Assembly (NCBI GenBank): GCA_002707155.1
Contig: PAME01000001.1
Location: 728,029 to 792,028 of the forward strand
Reading direction: 5' to 3'
DNA: 64,000 nt
DNA from: Crocinitomicaceae bacterium
GTDB lineage: Bacteria; Bacteroidota; Bacteroidia; Flavobacteriales_G; Salibacteraceae
Positions 1 to 9,241 of the stretch are shown piece by piece. The notes under the pieces are model-generated. The model did not search any database. It worked only from the letters and a program-made list of their open reading frames with translations, and had not been told where the DNA came from. Within the stretch, counting starts at the first letter, position 1. Each line of letters starts with the position of its first letter. The position numbers were made by a program, and so were the translations under genes.

Positions 1-76
1 AGGCAAAAATCATTACTAACGCGAAAACGATCAGGAAAAAACCTGCAAACTGAAGTTGTCCTCTACTAAAATCCAT
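1..76 (-). CDS. Small membrane protein, N-terminal fragment (runs off window)
   Basis: Only the first 25 codons lie in the window. They begin MDFSRGQLQFAGFF and go straight into a hydrophobic stretch, so this is the start of a small protein with an N-terminal membrane segment. Its ATG overlaps the TAA stop of the upstream thioredoxin-fold gene by one base (TAATG), which points to translational coupling and one transcript. I do not recognise the family. A short membrane subunit is likely but the length cannot be seen. Confidence 0.55.
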   Translation of the reverse strand, partial: MDFSRGQLQFAGFFLIVFALVMIFA

Positions 77-654
77 TACTGTTTATTAGGTGTATTATTA
101 TTTTGTGGACTTGTTGGTTGGCCTTGACTCTTCTGCATTTCTTGCTGAATTTGTTTCACTAAGTAGTTGTGATATTGTTGGTACTGGTTTGTTCCAAAGA
201 ACAATAATACACTTGCAAGAGGAGCAGTTTCTTTATAGCCCGCAATAACGTGAATTCTGCTCATATTTTCATCCAGTAGGGCATAGGAAGGATAAGACAT
301 TTGACCATCAAGTAGTGAATACGCAAATAAGTGAGTTCCTTTTTTACCACCTGGGTTCAAATTATAAAAATCAAAGTTGTTGAAGTTTACCGTGTCTTTT
401 TGCTCAGCATTAAACTTAACGGCGTAATAGTATTGATTCATAAACTGCACCACATTCGGGTCTTTAAACGTTGTTGCATCCATTTTTTTGCACCAACCAC
501 ACCAATCGGTATAAAGATCAATAAAGATCTTCTTTGGTTGAGTTTTCATAGCTTCTTGAGCTTCTTCTATGGTCACCCAATTAATACTAGCTGCCACTTG
601 GGCATTTAGCTGAATTGAAACAGCGAATATGAAAAGGAATAGGATTTTTTTCAT
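76..654 (-). CDS. Secreted thioredoxin-fold protein (WCGWC)
   Basis: This 192-residue protein has an N-terminal signal peptide (about residues 1-19, ending NAQ) and a thioredoxin fold of the Thioredoxin_7/DUF255-like kind. The redox motif WCGWC is at residues 51-55, preceded by the usual beta strand (KKIFIDLYTD). The middle holds FYNLNPGGKKGTHLFAY and a PSYALLDENM strand with the cis-Pro position expected of the fold. The C-terminal tail is rich in Gln, Asn and Pro. By family it should act in the periplasm or outer envelope as a thiol reductase or disulfide handler; the substrate is unknown. The gene is coupled to the next small membrane gene by a one-base overlap. Start is supported by the signal peptide and by a TAnnTTTG box 18 bases upstream. 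Confidence 0.85.
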   Translation of the reverse strand: MKKILFLFIFAVSIQLNAQVAASINWVTIEEAQEAMKTQPKKIFIDLYTDWCGWCKKMDATTFKDPNVVQFMNQYYYAVKFNAEQKDTVNFNNFDFYNLNPGGKKGTHLFAYSLLDGQMSYPSYALLDENMSRIHVIAGYKETAPLASVLLFFGTNQYQQYHNYLVKQIQQEMQKSQGQPTSPQNNNTPNKQ

Positions 655-671
655 TTCTTATGTTTGAATTG

Positions 672-679
672 CAAATATA
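672..679 (-). promoter_or_regulatory. Bacteroidota-type -7 box (TATATTTG) for the thioredoxin-fold gene
   Basis: On the minus strand the sequence reads TATATTTG, a full match to the Bacteroidota -7 consensus TAnnTTTG, ending 17 bases before the ATG at 654. The predicted leader would be about 10-14 nt. No clear -33 TTG was found at the ideal spacing. Confidence 0.5.
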
Positions 680-756
680 TTAGTATATCAATTTTAAACT
701 AGCCTTGATTTGGAGCCGTATCAAAACATGACTTTTTTTAGCAGAATTTAAGGCAT

Positions 757-786
757 AAAAAAAGCGGTACAAGTCCGCTTTTTTTT
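757..786 (-). terminator. Intrinsic terminator after the peptide transporter
   Basis: AAAGCGG (761-767) and CCGCTTT (775-781) form a stem with a 7-nt loop, flanked by A and T runs on both sides, so it can work in both directions. On the minus strand it sits just after the stop of the POT transporter (801). Confidence 0.8.
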
Positions 787-800
787 CAAGTTTATAAGAT

Positions 801-2336
801 TTAGTCAACTCCATGCATGAGCCGTTGAATGGGTTTATTTAATAGGAAAATTAGTAACCCAATCCCTAATAATGCATAAGCAAGTGTAGCAAAGACATCA
901 GTATATTTTGCTAAAGCTTCAGCACCTTCCAAAGAAACTCCTCCTTCGCCTCCAGTCATTGAAGCAATAATTCCAGCAGTGAAGTTTGCCATTGCAAAAC
1001 TTAAGAACCAAGCACCCATAGCAGTACCTGCGATGTTTTTAGGAGCCATTTTGGTTACCATTGAAAGCCCGATTGGAGAAATAAATAGTTCCCCGGTAGT
1101 ATGAAATAAGTATAGGAAAACCACCGTTAAAATAGGAACTTGAAAAGCTTCGTTCGCAAATGGAAGCGCCGCTTTTGTTACCAAGAAACCAATTGCAATT
1201 TGCAAGAACGCCAATGAGAATTTTACTGGAATACTTGGGTTTTTTCCAATTTTGGAAAGCTTTAACCACATTACTGAGAAAATTGAGCCAAAGATTACAA
1301 TGAAAAGCGGGTTAAAGAATTGTGTCATTGAAGCGGGCATTTCCCAGCCAAAAATTAAACGATCAACGTTTCTATCGGCAAATAATGTAAGGGAGGTTCC
1401 AGCTTGTTCAAAGCATGCCCAGAATACTATATTCACTAACATCAATATAATCAGAGCAAACATTCGGTCTTTCCAAACTGGCTTAGGCTGAGTTTCTCCA
1501 TTCTCTTTTAACAAAGAATCGAGTTCACCTTTTGCCATCATTTCCTTATCTGCTTTGATTCCAGCCATAATTAACTGAACACAAATAATAATGAACAAAA
1601 TCACTAAAATAACGCCTAATGCAGAACTCATTTTTATTAAAAAGTAACTAGCTGGAACAAGAAGTAAAGAACCAAGAGTAACCGCCTGTACCCAATTTAG
1701 AGGGCCAAACGCCTTCGCCAAACCCGCTTCAGGTATATTTACACCCGGAGCTCGTTCAAAGTTTTTGCGACCAGACCAGAAAATAAAGAACCCAGCAAGC
1801 ATACCTACCCCAGCCAATCCAAAACCATATTTAAAGCCGTAAGTTTCTCCAATGTAAGCAACTACAGTAGTTGCGAGAAAAGCACCAATATTAATCCCTA
1901 TGTAAAATATTGTAAAACCTGAATCCCTTCTAGGGTCTCCGTCTTTATAAAGCTTACCAACAATTGTCGAAATATTGGCTTTAAAGTATCCGTTACCAAC
2001 TATTAATGCACCCATTCCAATTAGCAACATATGTTCTGTGCCGCCTAAGATTATAAATTCTCCAAGAGCCATTAGTATTGCCCCTAATAAAACTGCATAT
2101 CTATAACCTAAATATTTATCTGCCATTCTGCCTCCTAAGATTGGAGCGGCATAAACTAACGCAGTATATGCTCCATAAATTAACGAAGCTTCTGCATCTC
2201 CTTTTAATAAAGATTTTACTAGGTACAGCGTTAATAATGTTCGCATTCCATAGTAGCAGAAACGTTCCCACATTTCCGAAAAGAACAACGTCATTAACCC
2301 ATCTGGGTGTCCTTGTTTTACAGCAGTATCAGACAT
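801..2336 (-). CDS. POT/PTR-family proton-coupled di/tripeptide transporter
   Basis: This 511-residue multi-span inner-membrane protein has the hallmarks of the proton-dependent oligopeptide transporter family (MFS fold). The N-terminus carries the family's ExxERFxYYG-type motif (EMWERFCYYG, about residues 22-31), followed by GGRMADKYLG between the first helices, and later GNGYFKANIST and FYIGINIGAF. The C-terminal half has GELFISPIGLSMV, typical of the FxxELLxxxxG-type signature. Length is normal for bacterial DtpT-like members. It should import di- and tripeptides with protons. The next minus-strand gene upstream is a secreted dipeptidyl peptidase, which would supply such dipeptides; this link is inference. 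A strong hairpin terminator follows the stop. Confidence 0.93.
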   Translation of the reverse strand: MSDTAVKQGHPDGLMTLFFSEMWERFCYYGMRTLLTLYLVKSLLKGDAEASLIYGAYTALVYAAPILGGRMADKYLGYRYAVLLGAILMALGEFIILGGTEHMLLIGMGALIVGNGYFKANISTIVGKLYKDGDPRRDSGFTIFYIGINIGAFLATTVVAYIGETYGFKYGFGLAGVGMLAGFFIFWSGRKNFERAPGVNIPEAGLAKAFGPLNWVQAVTLGSLLLVPASYFLIKMSSALGVILVILFIIICVQLIMAGIKADKEMMAKGELDSLLKENGETQPKPVWKDRMFALIILMLVNIVFWACFEQAGTSLTLFADRNVDRLIFGWEMPASMTQFFNPLFIVIFGSIFSVMWLKLSKIGKNPSIPVKFSLAFLQIAIGFLVTKAALPFANEAFQVPILTVVFLYLFHTTGELFISPIGLSMVTKMAPKNIAGTAMGAWFLSFAMANFTAGIIASMTGGEGGVSLEGAEALAKYTDVFATLAYALLGIGLLIFLLNKPIQRLMHGVD

Positions 2337-2422
2337 ATTATTTGTTTTATTAATTCAATGAAGCTGACGAATATAAAATAATTGTCCGTCAAATTAGAGG
2401 CTAATTTTATAAGCGTCTTTGT

Positions 2423-4606
2423 CTATAGGTTTTCTTCAACGTAATCGGTAAGCTTTTGAAAAAGATGTAATCGAGTATTACCACCATATATACCGTGGTT
2501 TTTGTTAGGATACATCATAAAGTCAAATTGCTTATTTGCTTTTTGTAAAGCGGTCACCATCTCAATAGAATTTTGAAAATGAACGTTATCATCTCCTGTT
2601 CCATGAACAAGTAAATAGTTTCCTTGTAAAGAATCTACGTGTGTTATTGGCGAATTTTCATCGTAGCCCGAATTCTCCTCAGGTGTTTGCATGTAGCGCT
2701 CGGTATAAATCGAATCGTAATATTTCCAATTGGTAACAGGCGCAACAGCCATAGCAGTCTTAAATACATCATAACCTTTAAATAAACACAAAGAGCTCAT
2801 ATAACCACCATAACTCCACCCCCATATTCCTATTCTATCAACATCGACATAAGACTCATTAGCTAACCATTTAGCAGCAGATATTTGATCTTCAGTTTCA
2901 TATTTGCCCAATTGCTTGTAAGTTATTTTTTTGAATTTTTCTCCTCTTGCTCCAGTGCCTCTATTGTCAACAGACACCACGATATAACCTTTTTGAGTCA
3001 TCATTTGATACCATAAATAATTGGCTCCACCCCAAGAATTTTTAACCGTTTGAGAACCTGGTCCTCCATACACATACATTAGGACGGGGTATTTTTTAGA
3101 AAAATCAAAATTGCTTGGCTTAATAATAGAAGCGTTTAATTTTTCACCATTTACCGGTATGGTCATAAATTCTGGTTTCGAAATATCAAGCTTTGCAAGC
3201 GTTTGATTTAACACCGTATTGTCCTTCAGTACACGAATTTCTTTTCCATTGTTTTTGTGTAACGAAATGTAATATGGTGAAGTTGCGGTAGAGTGGTAGT
3301 TGATAAAATATTTAAACCCTTTACTGAAAGTAGATTCGTTCCAACCTGCAAGCTGAGTTACTTTTTTAGGTTCTCCACCTTTTATAGAAGTGCGATACAC
3401 CTCTCTATCCATAGGTGAGTTTTTAGCTGCCTGAAAATATATTGATCCACTCTTGGGCTCGTATCCATAAACTTCTGTTACTTCCCAATTGCCTTTGGTG
3501 ATTTGTTTGTTTTTGGTTCCGCTCCAGTTTTGGTAATGCAGGTGATTGTAACCTGATTTCTCGCTAGTGTAAATAAAGCCAGAGTTATCTCCAACTACAT
3601 AAAAGTTGTCGGTAATGTCAATGTATGTTGAACTTTCCTCTTTGTATAAGGTGCTAGCTGCTTTAGTTTTAGGATTGTAATTAATAAGTTCAAGACTAGA
3701 CTGATGTCGATTCATTGTATAAATTACAACCGATTCCTCATTTGCACTCCATTTTACTCTTGGAATATATTCCGTGTTTTCATTCGTTTGATAAGTACTT
3801 GACGTGCCCGTTTTTATTTCTACCACTTTCACGGAAACACTAGAATTATCCTCACCTGCTTTAGGATATTTGAACGGATTGTCTTGCGGATACAGAGAAC
3901 CGTAAGTAGGCATATTAAACTCACGTACTTTAGATTCATCAAATCGATAATAAGCTATGTAATTGCCATTGGGTGACCAGAAAAAGGCTTTGTCAAAAGC
4001 GAATTCTTCTTCATAAACCCAATCAGTTGCACCATTAATAATTGTATTCTTTTTACCATCTTTAGTGATCTGAGATTCTTTTCCAGACTCCAGGTCTTTT
4101 ACAAAAAGATTGTTGTCTCTTACAAAAGCTACTTGATTACCTGAGGGAGAGAAAGTAGCATAACGTTGTTTACCAGTCGATAGCACAGTGATTTTTTTGC
4201 TTGCCAAATCGTATACAAAGTTTTTTGACCGAGTCGAGTGTCTGTAGATTTTTTCAGTTTGTGTACTGAATAATAACTTCTGCTCATCACTGGAAAACGA
4301 ATAACCATCAACTCTGAATGGTGCACCTTTTAATTCTGATACTTCTACCGTTGATAAATCGACTATAGTTTTAACCAATTCGCCAGTTGCATATGCATAC
4401 TGATTAATTTTTTGAGTACTCCCTCTATCATTATCAAGCAGGGTGTAATGCACTCCGTCATTCATTGAATTTAGCCCGTAAACATAATCGGGTCTAAATG
4501 TGCCCGAAGCCCATATTTGCTCTAAAGAAATGTCTTTTTTATTGTCGTCTTGCGAATATGCAGGAAAGCACAATACGGATATAAGCGTTATTATAATAGT
4601 TCTCAT
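2423..4606 (-). CDS. Secreted S9B dipeptidyl peptidase IV-like serine peptidase
   Basis: This 727-residue protein has a signal peptide (about 1-18, ending AYS), an N-terminal DPPIV beta-propeller region (roughly 40-450) and a C-terminal alpha/beta-hydrolase domain. The catalytic triad is visible: Ser598 in GWSYGGY, an Asp in GTGDDNVH (about 672-673) and His704 in NKNHGIYG. The propeller contains DWVYEEEF, the Glu-Glu motif that binds the substrate N-terminus in DPPIV enzymes. By family it removes X-Pro or X-Ala dipeptides from peptides in the periplasm or outside. It lies upstream of the peptide transporter in the same direction, with 86 bp between them. Family assignment is firm; exact specificity is not. 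Confidence 0.93.
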   Translation of the reverse strand: MRTIIITLISVLCFPAYSQDDNKKDISLEQIWASGTFRPDYVYGLNSMNDGVHYTLLDNDRGSTQKINQYAYATGELVKTIVDLSTVEVSELKGAPFRVDGYSFSSDEQKLLFSTQTEKIYRHSTRSKNFVYDLASKKITVLSTGKQRYATFSPSGNQVAFVRDNNLFVKDLESGKESQITKDGKKNTIINGATDWVYEEEFAFDKAFFWSPNGNYIAYYRFDESKVREFNMPTYGSLYPQDNPFKYPKAGEDNSSVSVKVVEIKTGTSSTYQTNENTEYIPRVKWSANEESVVIYTMNRHQSSLELINYNPKTKAASTLYKEESSTYIDITDNFYVVGDNSGFIYTSEKSGYNHLHYQNWSGTKNKQITKGNWEVTEVYGYEPKSGSIYFQAAKNSPMDREVYRTSIKGGEPKKVTQLAGWNESTFSKGFKYFINYHSTATSPYYISLHKNNGKEIRVLKDNTVLNQTLAKLDISKPEFMTIPVNGEKLNASIIKPSNFDFSKKYPVLMYVYGGPGSQTVKNSWGGANYLWYQMMTQKGYIVVSVDNRGTGARGEKFKKITYKQLGKYETEDQISAAKWLANESYVDVDRIGIWGWSYGGYMSSLCLFKGYDVFKTAMAVAPVTNWKYYDSIYTERYMQTPEENSGYDENSPITHVDSLQGNYLLVHGTGDDNVHFQNSIEMVTALQKANKQFDFMMYPNKNHGIYGGNTRLHLFQKLTDYVEENL

Positions 4607-4639
4607 AAAAGTGAATTTTGGGTAAAGGAACTGTATTTT

Positions 4640-5449
4640 TTAAAGTTTAATCTCTCTAAATACAGCAACGGCAAATGCAAGTGCTAAAAATAAGATGACC
4701 ATTACTGTAATTCCTTTTGTTTTTGAATGACGCGCAACGGTTGAGGTATTGAATGGTTTCATTAAAACTGCAGCTTTGGTTCTCAAAGAAAGCTCCTCTA
4801 AATCGGTGATTTTTTGGTAAGCAAAAATGAATTGACCTTGGTTGTCAAATTGATTAATATCTGTACCCGAACCATTAACAAGTTTGTCATATACTTTCCT
4901 TCTTTGATCACTCAAGTATTCGATATCTTCTTTAATTTTCTTGATGTTTTTACTGTATGAGTCTTTTCTGAAATCAACTATTGATTTTACTTCTGAGTGG
5001 TTAGATAATATTGACAAAATTGCATTTTCAACTGCAGCAAAAACCCCAGGTGCTTTGGCACTGCAGGTTACTTTAATACATTGATGGGTTTTAATTTTTG
5101 TCATATCCAAGTCAGATCGATAAGGAGTTTCGGATTCAATAACTTCAATATTAAAGTAGCTAATAGACGATGCGCTATCTTTACTAATGTTAAGTGCATT
5201 AGATAAATAGGCATAATTGCCATTTTTGGTCGCCGATTCTAAATCACTAATGATATCCTGCAAACGCTGCCCATCTATAATGTCACTGCAAATCACAGCT
5301 TCACTTTTGTGAGTCGGAATAACTTTTGACTCTTTAAAATACCCTATTGCAACTCCAATTGCTGCTGCAATAACAAATAAAAAAATATTTTTTTTAGTAA
5401 ACCTTAGACAAATAACTATCAGTTCTCCTAGGGATATTTCCTCTTTCAT
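4640..5449 (-). CDS. Wzz-like polysaccharide chain-length/co-polymerase protein
   Basis: This 269-residue protein starts MKEEISLGELIVICLRFTKKN, then has a membrane helix (about 20-36), a charged periplasmic region with a coiled-coil-like stretch (about 165-195), and a second membrane helix near the C-terminus (about 246-265). That two-helix topology and the ISLGEL opening fit Wzz/chain-length determinant proteins. It diverges from the Wzy-like gene at 5505, and the 55-bp gap must hold both promoters. It would set chain length or act with the polymerase of the adjacent locus. The sequence is divergent, so the call rests on topology and context as much as on motifs. It could be transcribed with the preceding peptidase genes, 33 bp away. 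Confidence 0.72.
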   Translation of the reverse strand: MKEEISLGELIVICLRFTKKNIFLFVIAAAIGVAIGYFKESKVIPTHKSEAVICSDIIDGQRLQDIISDLESATKNGNYAYLSNALNISKDSASSISYFNIEVIESETPYRSDLDMTKIKTHQCIKVTCSAKAPGVFAAVENAILSILSNHSEVKSIVDFRKDSYSKNIKKIKEDIEYLSDQRRKVYDKLVNGSGTDINQFDNQGQFIFAYQKITDLEELSLRTKAAVLMKPFNTSTVARHSKTKGITVMVILFLALAFAVAVFREIKL

Positions 5450-5489
5450 TAATCAATTGTTTAGTGACACAAAGAAAGTTAATTATTGA

Positions 5490-5497
5490 TACTTTCG
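5490..5497 (+). promoter_or_regulatory. Possible -7 box (TACTTTCG) for the polysaccharide operon
   Basis: TACTTTCG differs from TAnnTTTG at one position and ends 7 bases before the ATG at 5505, so the transcript would have almost no leader. The same TACTTTCG variant precedes the tRNA-Ser at 49530. Confidence 0.4.
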
Positions 5498-5504
5498 CCA
5501 TATA

Positions 5505-6797
5505 ATGAAAGCGCTGGAGGCAAATAGAACATTTATCAATATTCTTAATGATTCCCGTATCCAGTTTTTGTTTTTTTCTATTTGTATTTATCTAATTGCA
5601 GTAGTAGAATATCAGAATTTTGTAGTTGAGCAATATAGATATATGGGATTTCCTGGAGATTTTTCCCTTTTAAAAGCGGGGCTTGCTTTTGTTGTTTATC
5701 TACTGTCCCATTTGCTTTTATATCTCAAAGTTTCAAGGTTTATTAGAGGGTTTACGGCTCTATTTATTCTGATTTTTTTTATGCCGATACTAGTTCTGTA
5801 TCAGTTTGCTAGTGATGTTGGGGGTTGGTTTGTGTTTAGCTCATTAATGTTGCTGTTAATTATAAATGCTAATTGGAGTTTTGCAATTCCTAGAACAATT
5901 GTGTTAAAAGAAAATGATAGGCCATTTGTATATCTCGCTTTGTCTGTTTTTATTTTTATTCCTTTCCTACTTAGTTACAAAGTGCATCTTGACCCTGAAT
6001 TGTTTTTACTCGGTGAAAAAATTTATGCTATTAGAGCAGGTTTAAGTGATAAAGGAAACTTGTTTACTGGTTATATGCTATCTCCATTATTTCAATTTAT
6101 CCTACCAATACTTGCCATTTACGGACTTTCTTCCAAGAAATTTTACTTAACGGTTATTGCGTTTTGTTTAACTATACTGATGTATCTCATGATTCCCCAG
6201 AAGAGTATTTTTCTAGGCATTTTTGTCATTCTGTTTTTCTATTTTTTTAAAGATCCATTAAGAAAAGTATCTGTACTTGCCGGAATCATTCTTTTGCTTC
6301 TAATTTTTGGAGCCTACTTAACCCATACGTCAGATGCGATATTATTGGAGTCACTGGTGCTGCGGAGATACTTTTTTGTGCCAGCCTTTTTGAACCACGT
6401 TTATTTCGATTTTTTTGAAGGTGAAAATCTATACTACAGTTATAGCTTTTTAAAAGGTGTTTTTGATTATCCATATGATTTGAACCCTTCTTTTTTAATA
6501 GGCAGAGAATTCTTTGGCGGAAGAATTTTAAATGCAAATAATGGCTTTATGAGTGATGGTTATATAAATTTTGGTGTTTTAGGAATGCTGATAAGTACCT
6601 CAATAGTTGCTTTTGTCATTAAGTTCTTTGATAAAATATCTATAGATGCAAAGTTTTTTGGCCTGTTTTTTCTTTTAATTAATTTACTGCGTTCTTCTGC
6701 ATTACCGACTATAGTGCTAACTCATGGTCTTTGGTTACTTGTGTTGTTTGGTTTTTTTACGTTAAGAAACTACCGGCCTAAACGATTTGAGAGTTAG
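5505..6797 (+). CDS. O-antigen/capsule polymerase-like membrane protein (Wzy-like)
   Basis: This 430-residue protein is almost wholly made of hydrophobic segments, with about 10-12 membrane helices and one longer polar loop near residues 270-345 (containing RRYFFVPAFLNHVYFDFF). Such a long late periplasmic loop is typical of Wzy polymerases, which join repeat units on undecaprenyl diphosphate. Sequence identity within the Wzy family is always low, so this is a call by topology and position. Its stop is directly followed by the ATG of the flippase gene, so the two are co-translated or tightly coupled. A second polymerase/ligase-like gene lies at 11403. Confidence 0.72.
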   Translation: MKALEANRTFINILNDSRIQFLFFSICIYLIAVVEYQNFVVEQYRYMGFPGDFSLLKAGLAFVVYLLSHLLLYLKVSRFIRGFTALFILIFFMPILVLYQFASDVGGWFVFSSLMLLLIINANWSFAIPRTIVLKENDRPFVYLALSVFIFIPFLLSYKVHLDPELFLLGEKIYAIRAGLSDKGNLFTGYMLSPLFQFILPILAIYGLSSKKFYLTVIAFCLTILMYLMIPQKSIFLGIFVILFFYFFKDPLRKVSVLAGIILLLLIFGAYLTHTSDAILLESLVLRRYFFVPAFLNHVYFDFFEGENLYYSYSFLKGVFDYPYDLNPSFLIGREFFGGRILNANNGFMSDGYINFGVLGMLISTSIVAFVIKFFDKISIDAKFFGLFFLLINLLRSSALPTIVLTHGLWLLVLFGFFTLRNYRPKRFES

Positions 6798-8063
6798 ATG
6801 GCGAAGTCTGATGTATTAAAGAATATTTCCCTCCTCTCTAGCGGAACTGTTTTAGCCCAACTTATACCATTGTTGTTTGCACCGTGGATTGCTCGGATTT
6901 TTGATGCTAAAAGTTTCGGCGAATTTGCAGCAATAATGGGAATATTGAATATTCTCTCTGTAATTGTGAACGGACGGTATGAGTTAGCTGTTGTGCTACC
7001 TAAAAAAGTTTCGCAAGCTAGAGCTTTAATTATTGGAACATGGGGCATCGGTTTAATAATTTCTGTAACTATCCTTGCTTTACTTAATCTCTTTAAACAA
7101 GAAATATCCTCTTATTTTGAAATAGCTTTTACTTTTTTTGATTCAATTTTGGTATTTGTGTGCCTTATAGGTATAGCGTTTTGGCAGCCAATGAATTATT
7201 TTTTCATTCGTGAAAAACAGTACTTAAAGATGACATATAACAAATTTGCCAAGTCAATTTCAACTGTATTCTTCACCATATTAGTTGGTGTTTATTTCGC
7301 AGATTCTAAATTGAACGGATTGGTTATAGGTATGTGCTTAGGTTGGGTGTTTATTGGAATTTTTACTTTTTGGCAAGGCGTTACGCCAATAGTTAGAGAT
7401 TTCGTTAATCTCAAAGAGGTGACTTCTTCGCAGTTAAGAGAATATGTCAATTATCCAAAATTTAATGCAGTACCTGCAGTCCTAAATAGTCTAGCATCTC
7501 AGTTAGGACTTTACGTTTTTGTTTACTACTTCTCAACTGAGATTGCGGGTCATTACTCCTTTTCTAAGCAGTATTTGTATGTTCCATTAAGCATATTGGG
7601 AGTAAGTCTATCGCAGGTTTATTTTCAAAGAATGTCAGAAAAATTTAAAAATAAACAGAGCGTAATTAAGGAGCTTAAAATACTTTTTGCCGTTTTGGCG
7701 TCCTTGTCCACTATAGTATGCTTAGTTGTTGTGTTTTTTTCAGTTGAATTATTTGATTTCATTTTTGGGTCAGAGTGGTTATTATCAGCATCAATAAGTA
7801 AAAAACTTGTTTTTGCATTTGGTATACAGTTTATGGTTTCTCCATTAAGCATGATTTTACATGCCATCAACCAAGTTAAACTTGCTTCCATTTTTCCAAT
7901 TGTATATCTTATTTCAATGTTATTGCTATTCAGTTTTGGAAACAAAGAATTAGATGGGTTTGTAACTAATTATGTGATAGCTGAAGTTGTACCTTATCTA
8001 ATTTATTTGGGTCTAATCATTTTTGCGGTGGTTCAATACGAAAGAAGACTAATTAACATGTAA
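6798..8063 (+). CDS. Polysaccharide flippase (Wzx-like, MOP superfamily)
   Basis: This 421-residue protein has about 12 membrane helices and an N-terminus typical of polysaccharide biosynthesis proteins (LKNISLLSSGTVLAQLIPL, then APWIARIFDAKSFGEFAAI). These fit the Polysacc_synt/MOP family, which moves lipid-linked repeat units across the inner membrane. Its ATG begins at the base after the previous stop. It is followed by a 61-bp gap containing a promoter-like box for the glycosyltransferase genes. A second, unrelated-looking flippase sits at 51357. Confidence 0.88.
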   Translation: MAKSDVLKNISLLSSGTVLAQLIPLLFAPWIARIFDAKSFGEFAAIMGILNILSVIVNGRYELAVVLPKKVSQARALIIGTWGIGLIISVTILALLNLFKQEISSYFEIAFTFFDSILVFVCLIGIAFWQPMNYFFIREKQYLKMTYNKFAKSISTVFFTILVGVYFADSKLNGLVIGMCLGWVFIGIFTFWQGVTPIVRDFVNLKEVTSSQLREYVNYPKFNAVPAVLNSLASQLGLYVFVYYFSTEIAGHYSFSKQYLYVPLSILGVSLSQVYFQRMSEKFKNKQSVIKELKILFAVLASLSTIVCLVVVFFSVELFDFIFGSEWLLSASISKKLVFAFGIQFMVSPLSMILHAINQVKLASIFPIVYLISMLLLFSFGNKELDGFVTNYVIAEVVPYLIYLGLIIFAVVQYERRLINM

Positions 8064-8111
8064 AATGTAAAAGCTTAGTTCGAACTGCAACAATTCTATC
8101 TGCTCCAAAAC

Positions 8112-8119
8112 TATTTTTG
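8112..8119 (+). promoter_or_regulatory. -7 box (TATTTTTG) in front of the GT4 gene
   Basis: TATTTTTG matches TAnnTTTG exactly and ends 5 bases before the ATG at 8125, which would give a leaderless or nearly leaderless mRNA. No -33 element was convincingly placed. Confidence 0.45.
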
Positions 8120-8124
8120 CAATA

Positions 8125-9237
8125 ATGAAGGTCGTACACATTTCAACGGTTCACCCAACTTTTGATGGTAGAATATTTCACAAAGAGTGTGTTTCACTTG
8201 CCCGTGCGGGATATGATGTTCACTTAATTGTTCAACACGATAAAGATGAGACAGTTAACGGTGTTCAAATACACCATCTACCTGCGTTTTCAGGGCGAGT
8301 TAATAGAATAATTGATGGTAACAAGCTAGCCTATCAGAAGGCAATTGAGCTAGATGGCGATGTATACCATTTTCATGACCCTGAGTTGATGCCCGTTGGA
8401 CTTAAATTAAAGAAAAGAGGCTATAAGGTTATTTTCGATATGCATGAGCTAGTAGGTCTTATGATTAGGAGTAAAGAATGGATTCCAAAACCTTTGCGTT
8501 GGTTAATGGAAAAAACCTATGCTCAATTTGAATTAAGAGCTTTCAAGAATTTTGATAAGATTATTGTGGTTACTGAGAAAATGGTATCAGATTATACAGA
8601 TATTGTTTATTCAAAATACAAAAGCAAGGTTGAAATAGTGCGAAACTATTCTTTGGTAGGTAACATAAAAGATACGTCACCAAAGCAAATCGATAAAGAT
8701 GGTAAAACGGTTTTTATATATGTGGGAGGTTTAACACGAGAGCGAGGAATATTGCAGCTCGTGAAATCTATTCAGAAATTTGAAAAAGGTAAATTGTGGC
8801 TTCTTGGAAAATGGGAAAGTTCGGATTTTGAAAAAGAGTGTTTTGCCGCAGACGAAAGCAATCGAATGACATATTTTGGACTATTACCAATGCCTGAGGT
8901 TTACCAGTACATTCAAGCGTCAGATGTGGGCTTAACAGTCTTAAATCCCACGGTTAACCACCTTGCATCTCTACCAGTAAAGGCCTTTGAATATATGGCG
9001 GCAACAAAACCTCAAATTATGTCTAATTTTCCTTTTTGGGTAAGGTCGTTTGATGGATGTGCAATATTTATTGAGCCAGACAATGGAAAGCAACTAGAAG
9101 ACGCTTTTGAGCAAATGATTGAAAATCCTGAATTGAGAGAGTCTATTGGGAATAAAAGCTTTCAAATGGTTACAGAGCAGTTTAGTTGGGAAGCTGAATC
9201 TAAGAAGTTGATTTCTATCTATAAAAATTTTGATTAG
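8125..9237 (+). CDS. Glycosyltransferase, GT4-type (GT-B fold)
   Basis: This 370-residue protein opens MKVVHISTVHPTFDGRIFHKE, the usual start of GT4 glycosyltransferases in polysaccharide loci. The N-terminal Rossmann domain includes YHFHDPELMPVGL; the C-terminal domain contains FIYVGGLTRERGILQLVKS and the nucleotide-sugar binding region near SLPVKAFEYMAATKPQI, where the Glu of KAFEYMA matches the conserved EX7E second glutamate region. It should transfer a sugar onto the lipid-linked repeat unit at the cytoplasmic face. The donor and linkage cannot be told. It ends 4 bp before the most likely start of the GT2 gene. Confidence 0.9.
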   Translation: MKVVHISTVHPTFDGRIFHKECVSLARAGYDVHLIVQHDKDETVNGVQIHHLPAFSGRVNRIIDGNKLAYQKAIELDGDVYHFHDPELMPVGLKLKKRGYKVIFDMHELVGLMIRSKEWIPKPLRWLMEKTYAQFELRAFKNFDKIIVVTEKMVSDYTDIVYSKYKSKVEIVRNYSLVGNIKDTSPKQIDKDGKTVFIYVGGLTRERGILQLVKSIQKFEKGKLWLLGKWESSDFEKECFAADESNRMTYFGLLPMPEVYQYIQASDVGLTVLNPTVNHLASLPVKAFEYMAATKPQIMSNFPFWVRSFDGCAIFIEPDNGKQLEDAFEQMIENPELRESIGNKSFQMVTEQFSWEAESKKLISIYKNFD

Positions 9238-9241
9238 AACA